Source: Gaiellasilicea sp038324115
Lineage (GTDB): Bacteria; Actinomycetota; Thermoleophilia; Gaiellales; Gaiellaceae
Assembly (NCBI GenBank): GCA_038324115.1
Contig: JBBQHQ010000011.1
Location: 1-30,880, forward strand
Direction of reading: 5' to 3'
DNA: 30,880 nt
Below the pieces are notes generated by a model. It was given only the letters and a program-made list of their open reading frames with translations, did no database searches and was not told the DNA's origin. The translations under genes and the position numbers were made by a program. Position 1 is the first letter of the stretch, and each line of letters opens with the position of its first letter. Below, piece by piece: positions 6,674-13,024 of the stretch.

Positions 6674-7666
6674 ATGCGGATCTTCGAGCGACTCGACCAG
6701 CTGCACGCCATGGGTGACCGGATCGGCTACTCCCCCGAGGAGGACGCCGCTCACGAGCTCGCCGCCGGCTGGTTCCGCGAGGCGGGCCTGGAGGTCGAGG
6801 TCGACGTCGCCGGCAACCTGATCGGGCGGATCCCCGGCGAGGGCCGTGAGGTCTGGACGGGCTCCCACCTCGACACCGTTCCTTCCGGCGGCCGCTACGA
6901 CGGGGCCCTGGGTGTCCTTGCGGGGCTGGAGGCCGTCGAGCGGATCGGCACGCCCGGGCTCGCGGTCGTCGTCTTCCGGGACGAAGAACGTGGCTGCGCC
7001 GGCAGCCTCGGCTGCACGGCCCGGCCGGCCGCCTACGTCGAGCTGCATATCGAGCAAGGCCCGCGGCTCGCCGATGCCGACGCGCCGCTCGCGGCCGTGA
7101 ACGCGATCGTGGGCTACGTCCGCGGCCTCGTCGTCGTCGAGGGCCGGGCGGGCCACGCCGGGACGACACCGATGGCGGTGCGCGACGACGCCCTCGTCGC
7201 CGCGGCCGAGCGGCTGCTCGAGATCCGGGAGATCGCACGCGGGATCCCCGAGGCGGTCGCGACGGTCGGGGTCCTCCAGGTCGAGCCCGGCGGCGAGAAC
7301 GTGATCCCCTCCCGCGTCACCTTCACCGTCGACGCCCGGGCGCCCGACACGGAGCGGTTGGACGCGCTCGTCGCGGCGATCGGGATCGAGCCCCACCTCC
7401 GGATCGACCCCGTCGCGATGAACCCCGAGGTCGTCGCCGCCGTCCGCGGCGCGATCGAGGAGCTGGGCCAGCCCGTCGTCGAGCTGCCCTCCGGCGCCGG
7501 CCACGATGCTGGCATCCTCGCGGCCGCGGGCATCCCGAGCGCGATGCTCTTCGTCCGCAGCCTCAACGGCGGGATCAGCCACAACCCGGACGAGCTCAGC
7601 TCGAACGAGGACATCCTGCTCGCGGTGGACGCGCTCGAGCTCGCGCTGCGTCAGCTGACGCGGTAG
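6674..7666 (+). CDS. M20-family amidohydrolase, allantoate amidohydrolase / N-carbamoyl amino acid hydrolase type, compact form
   Basis: 330 residues from ATG 6674. Metal-site motifs of the AllC/UAH/HyuC group are all present: GSHLDTVPSGGRYDG (H65, D76), the DEE of FRDEERG (E104/E105), ELHIEQGP (H125) and ISHNP (H303), plus the dimer-contact motif AGHAGTTPM and GAGHDA. Family members are usually about 410 residues; here the stretch between the DEE and ELHIEQG motifs is about 16 residues instead of roughly 55, and the lid domain is also shorter. These enzymes hydrolyse allantoate, ureidoglycine/ureidoglycolate or N-carbamoyl amino acids. Position beside the urate operon favours allantoate or a related ureide. 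The 3' end overlaps the convergent phosphatase gene by 16 bases. Confidence 0.8.
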   Translation: MRIFERLDQLHAMGDRIGYSPEEDAAHELAAGWFREAGLEVEVDVAGNLIGRIPGEGREVWTGSHLDTVPSGGRYDGALGVLAGLEAVERIGTPGLAVVVFRDEERGCAGSLGCTARPAAYVELHIEQGPRLADADAPLAAVNAIVGYVRGLVVVEGRAGHAGTTPMAVRDDALVAAAERLLEIREIARGIPEAVATVGVLQVEPGGENVIPSRVTFTVDARAPDTERLDALVAAIGIEPHLRIDPVAMNPEVVAAVRGAIEELGQPVVELPSGAGHDAGILAAAGIPSAMLFVRSLNGGISHNPDELSSNEDILLAVDALELALRQLTR

Positions 7667-8178
7667 ACCCAGCCGGGCTGCCACGCAAACGGGGCGGCGA
7701 CGAGCTCCTCGAGCGGCCTTCCTTCGAGCAGGTGCTCGAGCGCCCAGCGGTTCGCGGAGTGGGCGACGAGGACGACGGTCCCGCCGTCGTGGCGGGCCCG
7801 CAGGTCGGCGAGCAACGAGCGCGTCGCCTCGACCACGTTCCGGTAGCTCTGGCCGCCGGGGAAGGGGGTCTCGACGTGCTCCAGCCTCACGGCGGTCACC
7901 TCGGCGACGGGCCGTCCGTTCAGCGCGCCGTAGTCGCACTCACGAAGACGCGGGTCGAGGTGGACGGGGATCCCGCTGCCGCCGAAGGCGATCTCCACGG
8001 TCTCGACGGCGCGGGCGAGATCGGAGGCGTAAACGACGTCGGCGTCGCGCCGCCGTTCGCCGAGCTCCCCCGCCTGCTTGCGGCCGTGGGGCGAGAGCTC
8101 GCCCGGCAGCCATCCGGTCGCGACCCCCTGCTCGTTGTCGAGCGTGGTCGAGTGGGTCTCGTAGACGAGCTCGAGCAC
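7651..8178 (-). CDS. Histidine phosphatase superfamily protein
   Basis: 175 residues from GTG 8178. The phosphohistidine motif appears as YETHSTTLDNE (catalytic H9) in place of the usual RHGET, a variant common among actinobacterial members. LSPHGRKQAGELGERR, VYASDLARAVETVEIAF, LRECDYGALNG and VLVAHSANRWALEHLL supply the remaining Arg, Glu and second His. The family contains phosphoglycerate mutases and assorted small-molecule phosphatases; substrate unknown. It is the last leftward gene after the urate cluster, separated from the DUF3830 gene by the 8184-8212 palindrome. TAAGTC inside that palindrome lies 6 bases before its start and could act as a weak -10. Confidence 0.82.
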   Translation of the reverse strand: MLELVYETHSTTLDNEQGVATGWLPGELSPHGRKQAGELGERRRDADVVYASDLARAVETVEIAFGGSGIPVHLDPRLRECDYGALNGRPVAEVTAVRLEHVETPFPGGQSYRNVVEATRSLLADLRARHDGGTVVLVAHSANRWALEHLLEGRPLEELVAAPFAWQPGWVYRVS

Positions 8179-8183
8179 GAAAC

Positions 8184-8212
8184 CGACTTAGTTGCTCAGA
8201 GCAACTAAGTCG
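8184..8212. repeat. Dispersed perfect palindrome, copy 1
   Basis: Two 14-base arms pair perfectly around a single central A (8198). The arm is CGACTTAGTTGCTC and its reverse complement. The inner 27 bases are identical to copy 2 at 26810-26836. The TAG stop and last Thr codon of the DUF3830 gene lie inside the right arm. The element also sits 5 bases in front of the histidine phosphatase start, so in RNA it would form a strong hairpin in the 5' region of that gene. There is no downstream T-run. Confidence 0.9.
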
Positions 8213-8615
8213 AGTCGCGGAACGAGATTTGCTGCGCGCCTTCCCAGAGCGTCAGCCGGCCGAGCTCCTTCAGCTGCTCCTGGCCCTCGACGAGGGTGGC
8301 GAAGTGGTTCGCCCACAGGTGTCCCGCCTTGCTCGCGAAGGAGCAGTAGCCGTACGGGAAGAGCAGCTCAGCCTCGCTGTGACCACCGGGATAGAGCGCG
8401 AGCTCGCCGGGATGGGGGTAGCTCGTGGCGTTCTCCGGGCCGGTGCCGAGGTCGCGGTCACCCCAGGGAATCCAGTTCGACTCGCCGCTCCAGCGGCAGT
8501 GGATGATCCGGTCGTCGAGCGGCAGCATCGCCTTGAAGGCGGCTACGGTCTTCGGCGCCAGCTCCTCCTCCCAGCGGGCGACGAAGTGCATTCCGGCTGC
8601 GGTGATCTCGAGCAC
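8205..8615 (-). CDS. DUF3830 family protein (cyclophilin-like fold)
   Basis: 136 residues from GTG 8615, with TAGGTT (8627-8622) placed 6 bases upstream inside the end of puuD. ARWEEELAPKTVAAFKAMLPL, HCRWSGES, GDRDLGTGPENATSYPHPGELALYPG and EAELLFPYG are the DUF3830 pattern; these proteins resemble a cyclophilin-like barrel. Biochemical function is not established. The family is often linked to amidohydrolases and hydantoin or ureide genes. Location within the urate operon suggests a role in purine ureide handling, for example isomerising or stabilising an intermediate; that is inference. Its stop codon lies in palindrome copy 1. Confidence 0.8.
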   Translation of the reverse strand: MLEITAAGMHFVARWEEELAPKTVAAFKAMLPLDDRIIHCRWSGESNWIPWGDRDLGTGPENATSYPHPGELALYPGGHSEAELLFPYGYCSFASKAGHLWANHFATLVEGQEQLKELGRLTLWEGAQQISFRDST

Positions 8616-8621
8616 GCCCGG

Positions 8622-8627
8622 AACCTA
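8622..8627 (-). promoter_or_regulatory. Internal -10 box before the DUF3830 gene
   Basis: TAGGTT on the minus strand includes the TAG stop of puuD and lies 6 bases before GTG 8615, the leaderless spacing seen elsewhere. It could allow separate expression of the DUF3830 gene. Confidence 0.45.
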
Positions 8628-9779
8628 TCGCGCCGCCGCGGCCCACGCGACGAGGGTCGCGCGCTCGTCGTCGGTCATCCCCGTCGCGTTCCCGGGCGGC
8701 ATCAGGCTCGCCGAGACCATCCGCTCGACCGCAGCGGCGTGCTGCCGCATCCCGGCGAGGGTGTCCAGCCGCACGCCGGCGGGCGCGGAGGCGCCGACGT
8801 GGCACTGGGTGCAGCGCGCCGTCACGACCGCCTGCGCCTCGGCGTCCGAGACCGTCCGGGCGGGTACGGGGGAGTCCTCCGGGGCGAGCACGACGAAGAG
8901 CGCGACCGCCCCGGCGACGACGACTGCCGGGATCCACCAGGCGCGCACGCCCCGGTGGAAGAGGTTGAAGAAGTGCCGCGTCAGCACCAACAGCGCGACG
9001 ATCGCGAGCAGGACGAGCCAGGGCCGGCCGGCGGCGAAGGCGACTGGGAAGTGCCCGGCGAGCATCGTGAAGACGACGGGCAGCGTCAGGTAGTTGTTGT
9101 GCACGGAACGCTGCTTGCCCCGCTTCCCCGGGGCGGCGTCGGGCTCGCGCCCCTCGGTCTTCGCCCGGATCAGCTCGCGCTGGGCGGGCATGATCGTGAA
9201 GAAGACGTTCGCGGCCATGATCGTCCCGAGCATCGCCCCGACCTGGAGGAAGGCGGCCCGCGGCGCGAAGAGCTGGCCCGCGCCCCAGGCCGACGCCACG
9301 ACGAGCACGGCCACCACGGCTCCGACCGCGCGGTCGTCGCGCAGGAGCCGGCAGGCCGCGTCGTAGACGACCCACGCGAGCACGAGCCCGGCCGCCGAGA
9401 GCGCGACCGCCTCCCAGGCGGCGAGGTCGGCGACCGCCGGGTCGACGAGCCGCGCCCGCGCATCCGTCCAGTAGAGGACGACGAGGAGAAGGAAGCCCGA
9501 GATCCAGGTCGTGTAGGCCTGCCACTTGAACCAGTGCAGCCGCTCGGGCAGCTCCGGCGGCGCGATCGCGTACTTCTGGGTGTGGTAGAAGCCGCCGCCG
9601 TGGATCCCCCAGTACTCGCCGCCGACGCCGCGCTGGCGGTCGGCGTCACGCTGGGGCCGCTCCAGCTTCAGGTCGAGCTTGATGAAGTAGAAGGAGGCGC
9701 CGATCCAGGCGATTCCGGCGACCACGTGCAGGAGCCGCAGGACGAGGTCGGCGACCTCGCGGAGGTAGTCGGCGTCCAT
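8625..9779 (-). CDS. puuD: Urate hydroxylase (membrane urate oxidase with fused cytochrome c)
   Basis: 384 residues from ATG 9779. The N-terminal ~295 residues form about eight membrane helices with GIAWIGASFYFIKLDL, GGGFYHTQKY, HWFKWQAYTTWISG, MLGTIMAANVFFTIMPAQRE and RSVHNNYLTLPVVF, the PuuD family signature. The C-terminal ~85 residues are a cytochrome c domain with CTQCH (C323, C326, H327) and probable axial M360 in SLMPP. PuuD oxidises urate to 5-hydroxyisourate and passes electrons to the respiratory chain instead of making peroxide. Its start shares one base with the uraD stop, so translation is coupled. It replaces a soluble uricase in this locus. Confidence 0.92.
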   Translation of the reverse strand: MDADYLREVADLVLRLLHVVAGIAWIGASFYFIKLDLKLERPQRDADRQRGVGGEYWGIHGGGFYHTQKYAIAPPELPERLHWFKWQAYTTWISGFLLLVVLYWTDARARLVDPAVADLAAWEAVALSAAGLVLAWVVYDAACRLLRDDRAVGAVVAVLVVASAWGAGQLFAPRAAFLQVGAMLGTIMAANVFFTIMPAQRELIRAKTEGREPDAAPGKRGKQRSVHNNYLTLPVVFTMLAGHFPVAFAAGRPWLVLLAIVALLVLTRHFFNLFHRGVRAWWIPAVVVAGAVALFVVLAPEDSPVPARTVSDAEAQAVVTARCTQCHVGASAPAGVRLDTLAGMRQHAAAVERMVSASLMPPGNATGMTDDERATLVAWAAAAR

Positions 9780-10195
9780 CAGCCCTGCTCCCAGCGGGCG
9801 CGGGCGATAGCGCAGAGCTCGCGGAGGCCCGTCTCCAGCTCCTCGTCGCGTGTCCGCTCGAGTCGCTCCCGCAGGCCGGGCACGAGCTCCTCCCGCGAGC
9901 GCCCGTTCACGAAGACGACGAACGCGAAGCCGAACCGTTCCTCGTACTCCCGATTCAGACGCGCGAGCTCCTCGAGCACGACAGCGTCACCGCCGTGCTG
10001 CTCGGCAGACCGCTCGCCGATCCGCGGATGGGCGGCGAGCGCAGCGAAACGGTCGTCGTCCGGGAGCGAGTGCGCGACCTCCTCGGCGACGGAGAGGGGA
10101 TCCTCCCGCCGGGCCAGCTGCTCGACGAGCGGCGTCCGCCCCGAGAAGAGCGGCACCAGCTCCTCGACGGTCAGCTGCCGCGGTAGCTCGCGCAC
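9779..10195 (-). CDS. uraD: 2-oxo-4-hydroxy-4-carboxy-5-ureidoimidazoline (OHCU) decarboxylase
   Basis: 138 residues if it begins at GTG 10195. The core LAAHPRIGERSAEQ with the conserved His, the helix VVLEELARLNREYEERFGF and FVVFVNGRSREE (the FvvcvngrsreE signature) identify OHCU decarboxylase, which turns OHCU into S-allantoin in the cytosol. The protein is shorter than the usual ~165 residues at its N terminus and lacks a clear FEHSPWVA motif; VPLFSGRTPLVEQLA occupies that place. GTG 10195 overlaps the hydrolase gene by 25 bases; GTG 10156 with GAGGAG close upstream is a second candidate. Confidence 0.87.
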   Translation of the reverse strand: MRELPRQLTVEELVPLFSGRTPLVEQLARREDPLSVAEEVAHSLPDDDRFAALAAHPRIGERSAEQHGGDAVVLEELARLNREYEERFGFAFVVFVNGRSREELVPGLRERLERTRDEELETGLRELCAIARARWEQG

Positions 10196-10458
10196 GAGTA
10201 CGGGGAGACGAGCAGGGGGACGTGGAAATGCCCGTCGCCCAGCTCGATCTCGAGCTCGACGCGGCGGAAGAAGGGCGACGGCGGCTCGAAGGCCAGGCGG
10301 TAAAGCCCCGGCTCGAGGTCGTCGGCGAGGCGGGCGCGCCCGTCCTCGTCCGTCTCCGCCGAGGCAACGACGGCGCCGTCGCGGCTGAGCGTGACGGGGA
10401 CGCCGGCCGCGGGCCGGCCGGCCGCGGTATCGAGGACATGGGTGGAGAGGGAGGTCAT
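10171..10458 (-). CDS. 5-hydroxyisourate hydrolase (transthyretin-related)
   Basis: 95 residues from ATG 10458. The protein opens LSTHVLDTAAGRPAAGVPV (active-site H7) and ends HFHVPLLVSPYSCASYRGS, with the C-terminal YRGS tetrapeptide that separates HIU hydrolases from transthyretin. It converts 5-hydroxyisourate to OHCU, between PuuD and UraD. Length is below the usual 108-117 because the segment between PFFRRVELEI and the HFHVP strand is short. Its ATG overlaps the deaminase stop as ATGA (10458-10455), so it is translationally coupled. Confidence 0.92.
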   Translation of the reverse strand: MTSLSTHVLDTAAGRPAAGVPVTLSRDGAVVASAETDEDGRARLADDLEPGLYRLAFEPPSPFFRRVELEIELGDGHFHVPLLVSPYSCASYRGS

Positions 10459-11786
10459 AACTCGAATCTTCGCGCCTGGACCCGATGGAGGCGTGCGATC
10501 TCCCGCTCGTCGGCCCGGACGAGGGCGCCGTCCTCGACCACGGGCTCGCCGCCGACGAGGAGCCGGGCGACCCGGTGCGGACCCGCGAAGACGAGCCCCG
10601 AGACGGGATCCGCGGCGCCGCCGAGCTCGAGCCCGTCCAGGTCCCAGACCGCAATGTCCGCGCAGGCGCCGGGCTCGAGCCGCCCCAGATCGTCGCGGCC
10701 GAGCACCGCGGCGCCGCCGCGCGTCCCGAGCCGGAGCGCCTCGCGCGCCGTCAGCGCCTGCGGGCCGCCGATCCCGCGGGCGACGAGGAGTGCCTGCTTG
10801 ACCTCGAGGAAGAGGTCGCCGCGCTCGTTCGAGGCCGAGCCGTCCACCCCGAGCCCGACGTGGACGCCCGCGTCGAGCATCCGCCGGACCGGCGCGATCC
10901 CGGCGCCGAGGCGGAGGTTCGAGGTGGGGCAGTGGGCGACGCCGGTGCCCGCGTCCGCGAACCGGCCGATCTCGCTCTCGGAGAGATGGACGCAGTGGGC
11001 GCACCAGACGTCCCCCGCGAGCCATTCCAGCCGCTCCAGGTACTCGACCGGGGAGCAGCCGAACCGCTCGCGGCAGAAGGCCTCCTCCTCCACGGTCTCG
11101 GCCAGGTGCGTGTGTAGCTTCAGGCCGAGCCGGCGCGCCAGCTCCGCCGACTCGCTCATCAGCTCGGCCGTGACGGAGAACGGCGAGCAGGGCGCGACGA
11201 CGATCTGGACGCGGGCGCCGGGGCCGGGCTCGTGCAGGGCCGCGAGCCGCTCGGTGTCGGCCAGGATCGCGTCGAGCGACTCGACCACGGAGTCGGGAGG
11301 GAGGCCGCCGTCGGACTCGCCGAGGTCCATCGAGCCGCGCGACGCGGAGATCCGGACCCCGAGCTCCTGCGCGGCCTGGATCTCGGCCTCGAGGATCCCC
11401 TGCTCGCCGTGCGGGAAGACGTAGTGGTGGTCGAAGACCGTGCCGCAGCCCGAGAGAGCCAACTCCGCGAGCCCGGTCCGCGCCGCCGCGTACTCGGCCT
11501 CGGCGTCGAGGCGCGTCCAGGTCGGGTAGAGCTCGACTAGCCACTCGAAGAGCGTCCCCTCCGGTGCCCGCGCCCGTGTCAGCGTCTGGTAGAGGTGATG
11601 GTGGGTGTTGACGAGCGCGGGCGTGACGAGCGCGCCGCCGAGATCGATGCGCTCCGCGGCCTCCGGCTCGTCGCCCGAGCCGACCTCCCGCACGAAGCCG
11701 TCCTCGACGAGCACCCAGCCCTGCTCGTGCTCGGTGCCCCGATCGTCCATCGTCACGATCCAGCCGTTGGCGAGCAGGTGGGTCAT
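10455..11786 (-). CDS. 8-oxoguanine deaminase (amidohydrolase superfamily)
   Basis: 443 residues from ATG 11786. The metal ligands are NTHHHLYQTLTRA (H62, H64), KLHTHLAET, CAHCVHLSESE and GLGVDGSASNE. The combination of LVNTHHHLYQTLTR, SRGSMDLGESDGGLPPDSVV, APCSPFSVT and GVAHCPTSNLRLGAGIAP closely matches, from memory, characterised bacterial 8-oxoguanine deaminases rather than guanine or cytosine deaminase. The reaction gives urate and ammonia directly, which explains its place as first gene of a urate operon. TATCGT (11800-11795) lies 8 bases before the ATG, so its message is probably leaderless. The gene is divergent from the purine importer. Confidence 0.88.
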   Translation of the reverse strand: MTHLLANGWIVTMDDRGTEHEQGWVLVEDGFVREVGSGDEPEAAERIDLGGALVTPALVNTHHHLYQTLTRARAPEGTLFEWLVELYPTWTRLDAEAEYAAARTGLAELALSGCGTVFDHHYVFPHGEQGILEAEIQAAQELGVRISASRGSMDLGESDGGLPPDSVVESLDAILADTERLAALHEPGPGARVQIVVAPCSPFSVTAELMSESAELARRLGLKLHTHLAETVEEEAFCRERFGCSPVEYLERLEWLAGDVWCAHCVHLSESEIGRFADAGTGVAHCPTSNLRLGAGIAPVRRMLDAGVHVGLGVDGSASNERGDLFLEVKQALLVARGIGGPQALTAREALRLGTRGGAAVLGRDDLGRLEPGACADIAVWDLDGLELGGAADPVSGLVFAGPHRVARLLVGGEPVVEDGALVRADEREIARLHRVQARRFEL

Positions 11787-11794
11787 CGCGAAGG

Positions 11795-11800
11795 ACGATA
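11795..11800 (-). promoter_or_regulatory. -10 box of the leftward urate operon
   Basis: TATCGT on the minus strand, 8 bases before ATG 11786. Its -35 region (about 11818-11823) touches the palindrome at 11821-11836. Confidence 0.5.
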
Positions 11801-11820
11801 GACCCCACCCGTCCCCCTGG

Positions 11821-11836
11821 TGGGCCGAACGGCCCA
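11821..11836. promoter_or_regulatory. Candidate operator in the divergent purine promoter region
   Basis: TGGGCCG and CGGCCCA form 7-base inverted arms around AA. The site lies between the two divergent operons, overlapping the expected -35 area of the leftward promoter and abutting the -35 area of the rightward one, so one bound dimer could control both. No purine-type regulator gene is in the window. Confidence 0.4.
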
Positions 11837-11866
11837 TGGAACCCCCGCCGGGGAGTGTCCTATAGT
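11837..11866 (+). promoter_or_regulatory. Promoter of the BMP importer operon
   Basis: TATAGT at 11861-11866 is a good -10; TGGAAC at 11837-11842 is a possible -35 with 18 bases between. The transcript would start near 11873 and have a leader of about 35 bases containing AAGGGG at 11897-11902, 5 bases before ATG 11908. Unlike most genes here it has a conventional leader. Confidence 0.5.
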
Positions 11867-11907
11867 CGTGACTTGACCGGGCTCTCAGGGCAGCAGAAGG
11901 GGTACAC

Positions 11908-13011
11908 ATGAAAAAGCGCACGATCGGAGGAGGGGCACTGCTCCTCGTCCTCATGCTGGTGACGCTCGTCGCGACCGCGGCCGCGCCGGCGAAGCAGGGC
12001 ACGAAGGTGTCCACGATCAAGGCAGCGTGGATCTACGTCGGCCCGCACAACGACGGCGGCTGGTCGCAGTCGCACGACGAGGGGCGGCTCGCGGTCCAGA
12101 AGGCGCTCGGCTCCAACGTCAAGACGACGTACAAGGAGAACGTGCCGGAGGGGCCGCAGACCTGTCAGGTGATCGACAGCCTCGTCCGCGACGGCAACAA
12201 GATCATCTTCGCGACCTCGTTCGGCTTCCAGACCTGCATGGTCTCGGCGGCCAAGAAGTACCCGCAGGTCTACTTCGAGATGGCCACCGGCACGAAGGTG
12301 ACCAAGAACCTCTCCGAGTACTTCGGCGCGGGTGAGGACGCGATCTACCTCTCCGGGATGGCGGCCGGGGCGGCGACGAAGAAGAACGTGATCGGCTACA
12401 TCGTCCCGTTCGCGATCCCCGAGGTGATCCGGCACGCGAATGCGTTCGCGCTCGGCGCCCAGGCCGTGAACAAGAAGGCGGTCGTCAAGCTCGTCTGGAC
12501 GAACTCGTGGTTCGACCCGGCGAAGGAGAAGAAGGCGGCGGAGAGCCTCGTCGCCGCCGGGGCCGACGTCCTCGGGCAGAACGTGGACAGTCCCGCGGCC
12601 GGCCAGTACGCCCAGTCCAAGGGGATCGGGTGGGTCGGTTACGACTCGGACGCGAGCAAGTTCGCGCCCACCTCGTGGCTGACGGCGGCGGTCTACGACT
12701 GGGGCCCGTACTACACGAAGCGCGTCAAGGCGGCCGCGAACGGCACCTGGAAGTCGGGCTTCTACTACGGCTCGATCAAGGACGGGTTCACGGACATCGC
12801 CAAGTTCGGGCCGAAGGTCTCGGCGAAGACGAAGAAGGCGATCGCCGCGAAGCGGAAGGCGCTCGTCGCCGGCACGTTCAACGAGTTCCAGGGCCCGATC
12901 CGCGACCAGAAGGGCAAGCTCCGGATCAGACAGGGCAAGCGCCCGACGGTCCAGTACCTCTACGCGATGGACTGGCTCGTCAAGGGTATCGTCGGGAGCG
13001 CAAAGGGTTGA
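11908..13011 (+). CDS. BMP-family ABC transporter substrate-binding protein
   Basis: 367 residues from ATG 11908 with AAGGGG upstream. Residues 1-28 are a signal peptide (KKR, a Leu/Val-rich core, then AAAPA). There is no lipobox cysteine, so the protein may be released or held another way. The mature part shows the PnrA/BmpA pattern: AAWIYVGPHNDGGWSQSHDEG, VIDSLVRDGNKIIFATSFGFQ, YFGAGEDAIYLSGMAAGAATK and GWVGYDSD. BMP proteins bind purine nucleosides or related bases. Linkage to an ATPase, two permeases and xanthine dehydrogenase makes a purine, xanthine or urate ligand most likely. It is rich in Lys compared with its neighbours, as usual for secreted binding proteins. Confidence 0.9.
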   Translation: MKKRTIGGGALLLVLMLVTLVATAAAPAKQGTKVSTIKAAWIYVGPHNDGGWSQSHDEGRLAVQKALGSNVKTTYKENVPEGPQTCQVIDSLVRDGNKIIFATSFGFQTCMVSAAKKYPQVYFEMATGTKVTKNLSEYFGAGEDAIYLSGMAAGAATKKNVIGYIVPFAIPEVIRHANAFALGAQAVNKKAVVKLVWTNSWFDPAKEKKAAESLVAAGADVLGQNVDSPAAGQYAQSKGIGWVGYDSDASKFAPTSWLTAAVYDWGPYYTKRVKAAANGTWKSGFYYGSIKDGFTDIAKFGPKVSAKTKKAIAAKRKALVAGTFNEFQGPIRDQKGKLRIRQGKRPTVQYLYAMDWLVKGIVGSAKG

Positions 13012-13024
13012 TCGAGGACATCGG

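Noticed and set aside
4824..7939. Two long minus-strand frames of about 800 codons (4824-7238 and 5561-7939)
   Set aside because: They are antisense to the MFS, membrane protein and M20 genes and show no recognisable motif, only Arg-rich or Asp-rich composition.
8184..8212. The palindrome as a standard rho-independent terminator or as a transposon end
   Set aside because: There is no U-tract on either side, and no transposase or target duplication is visible near either copy, so I list it only as a dispersed palindrome.
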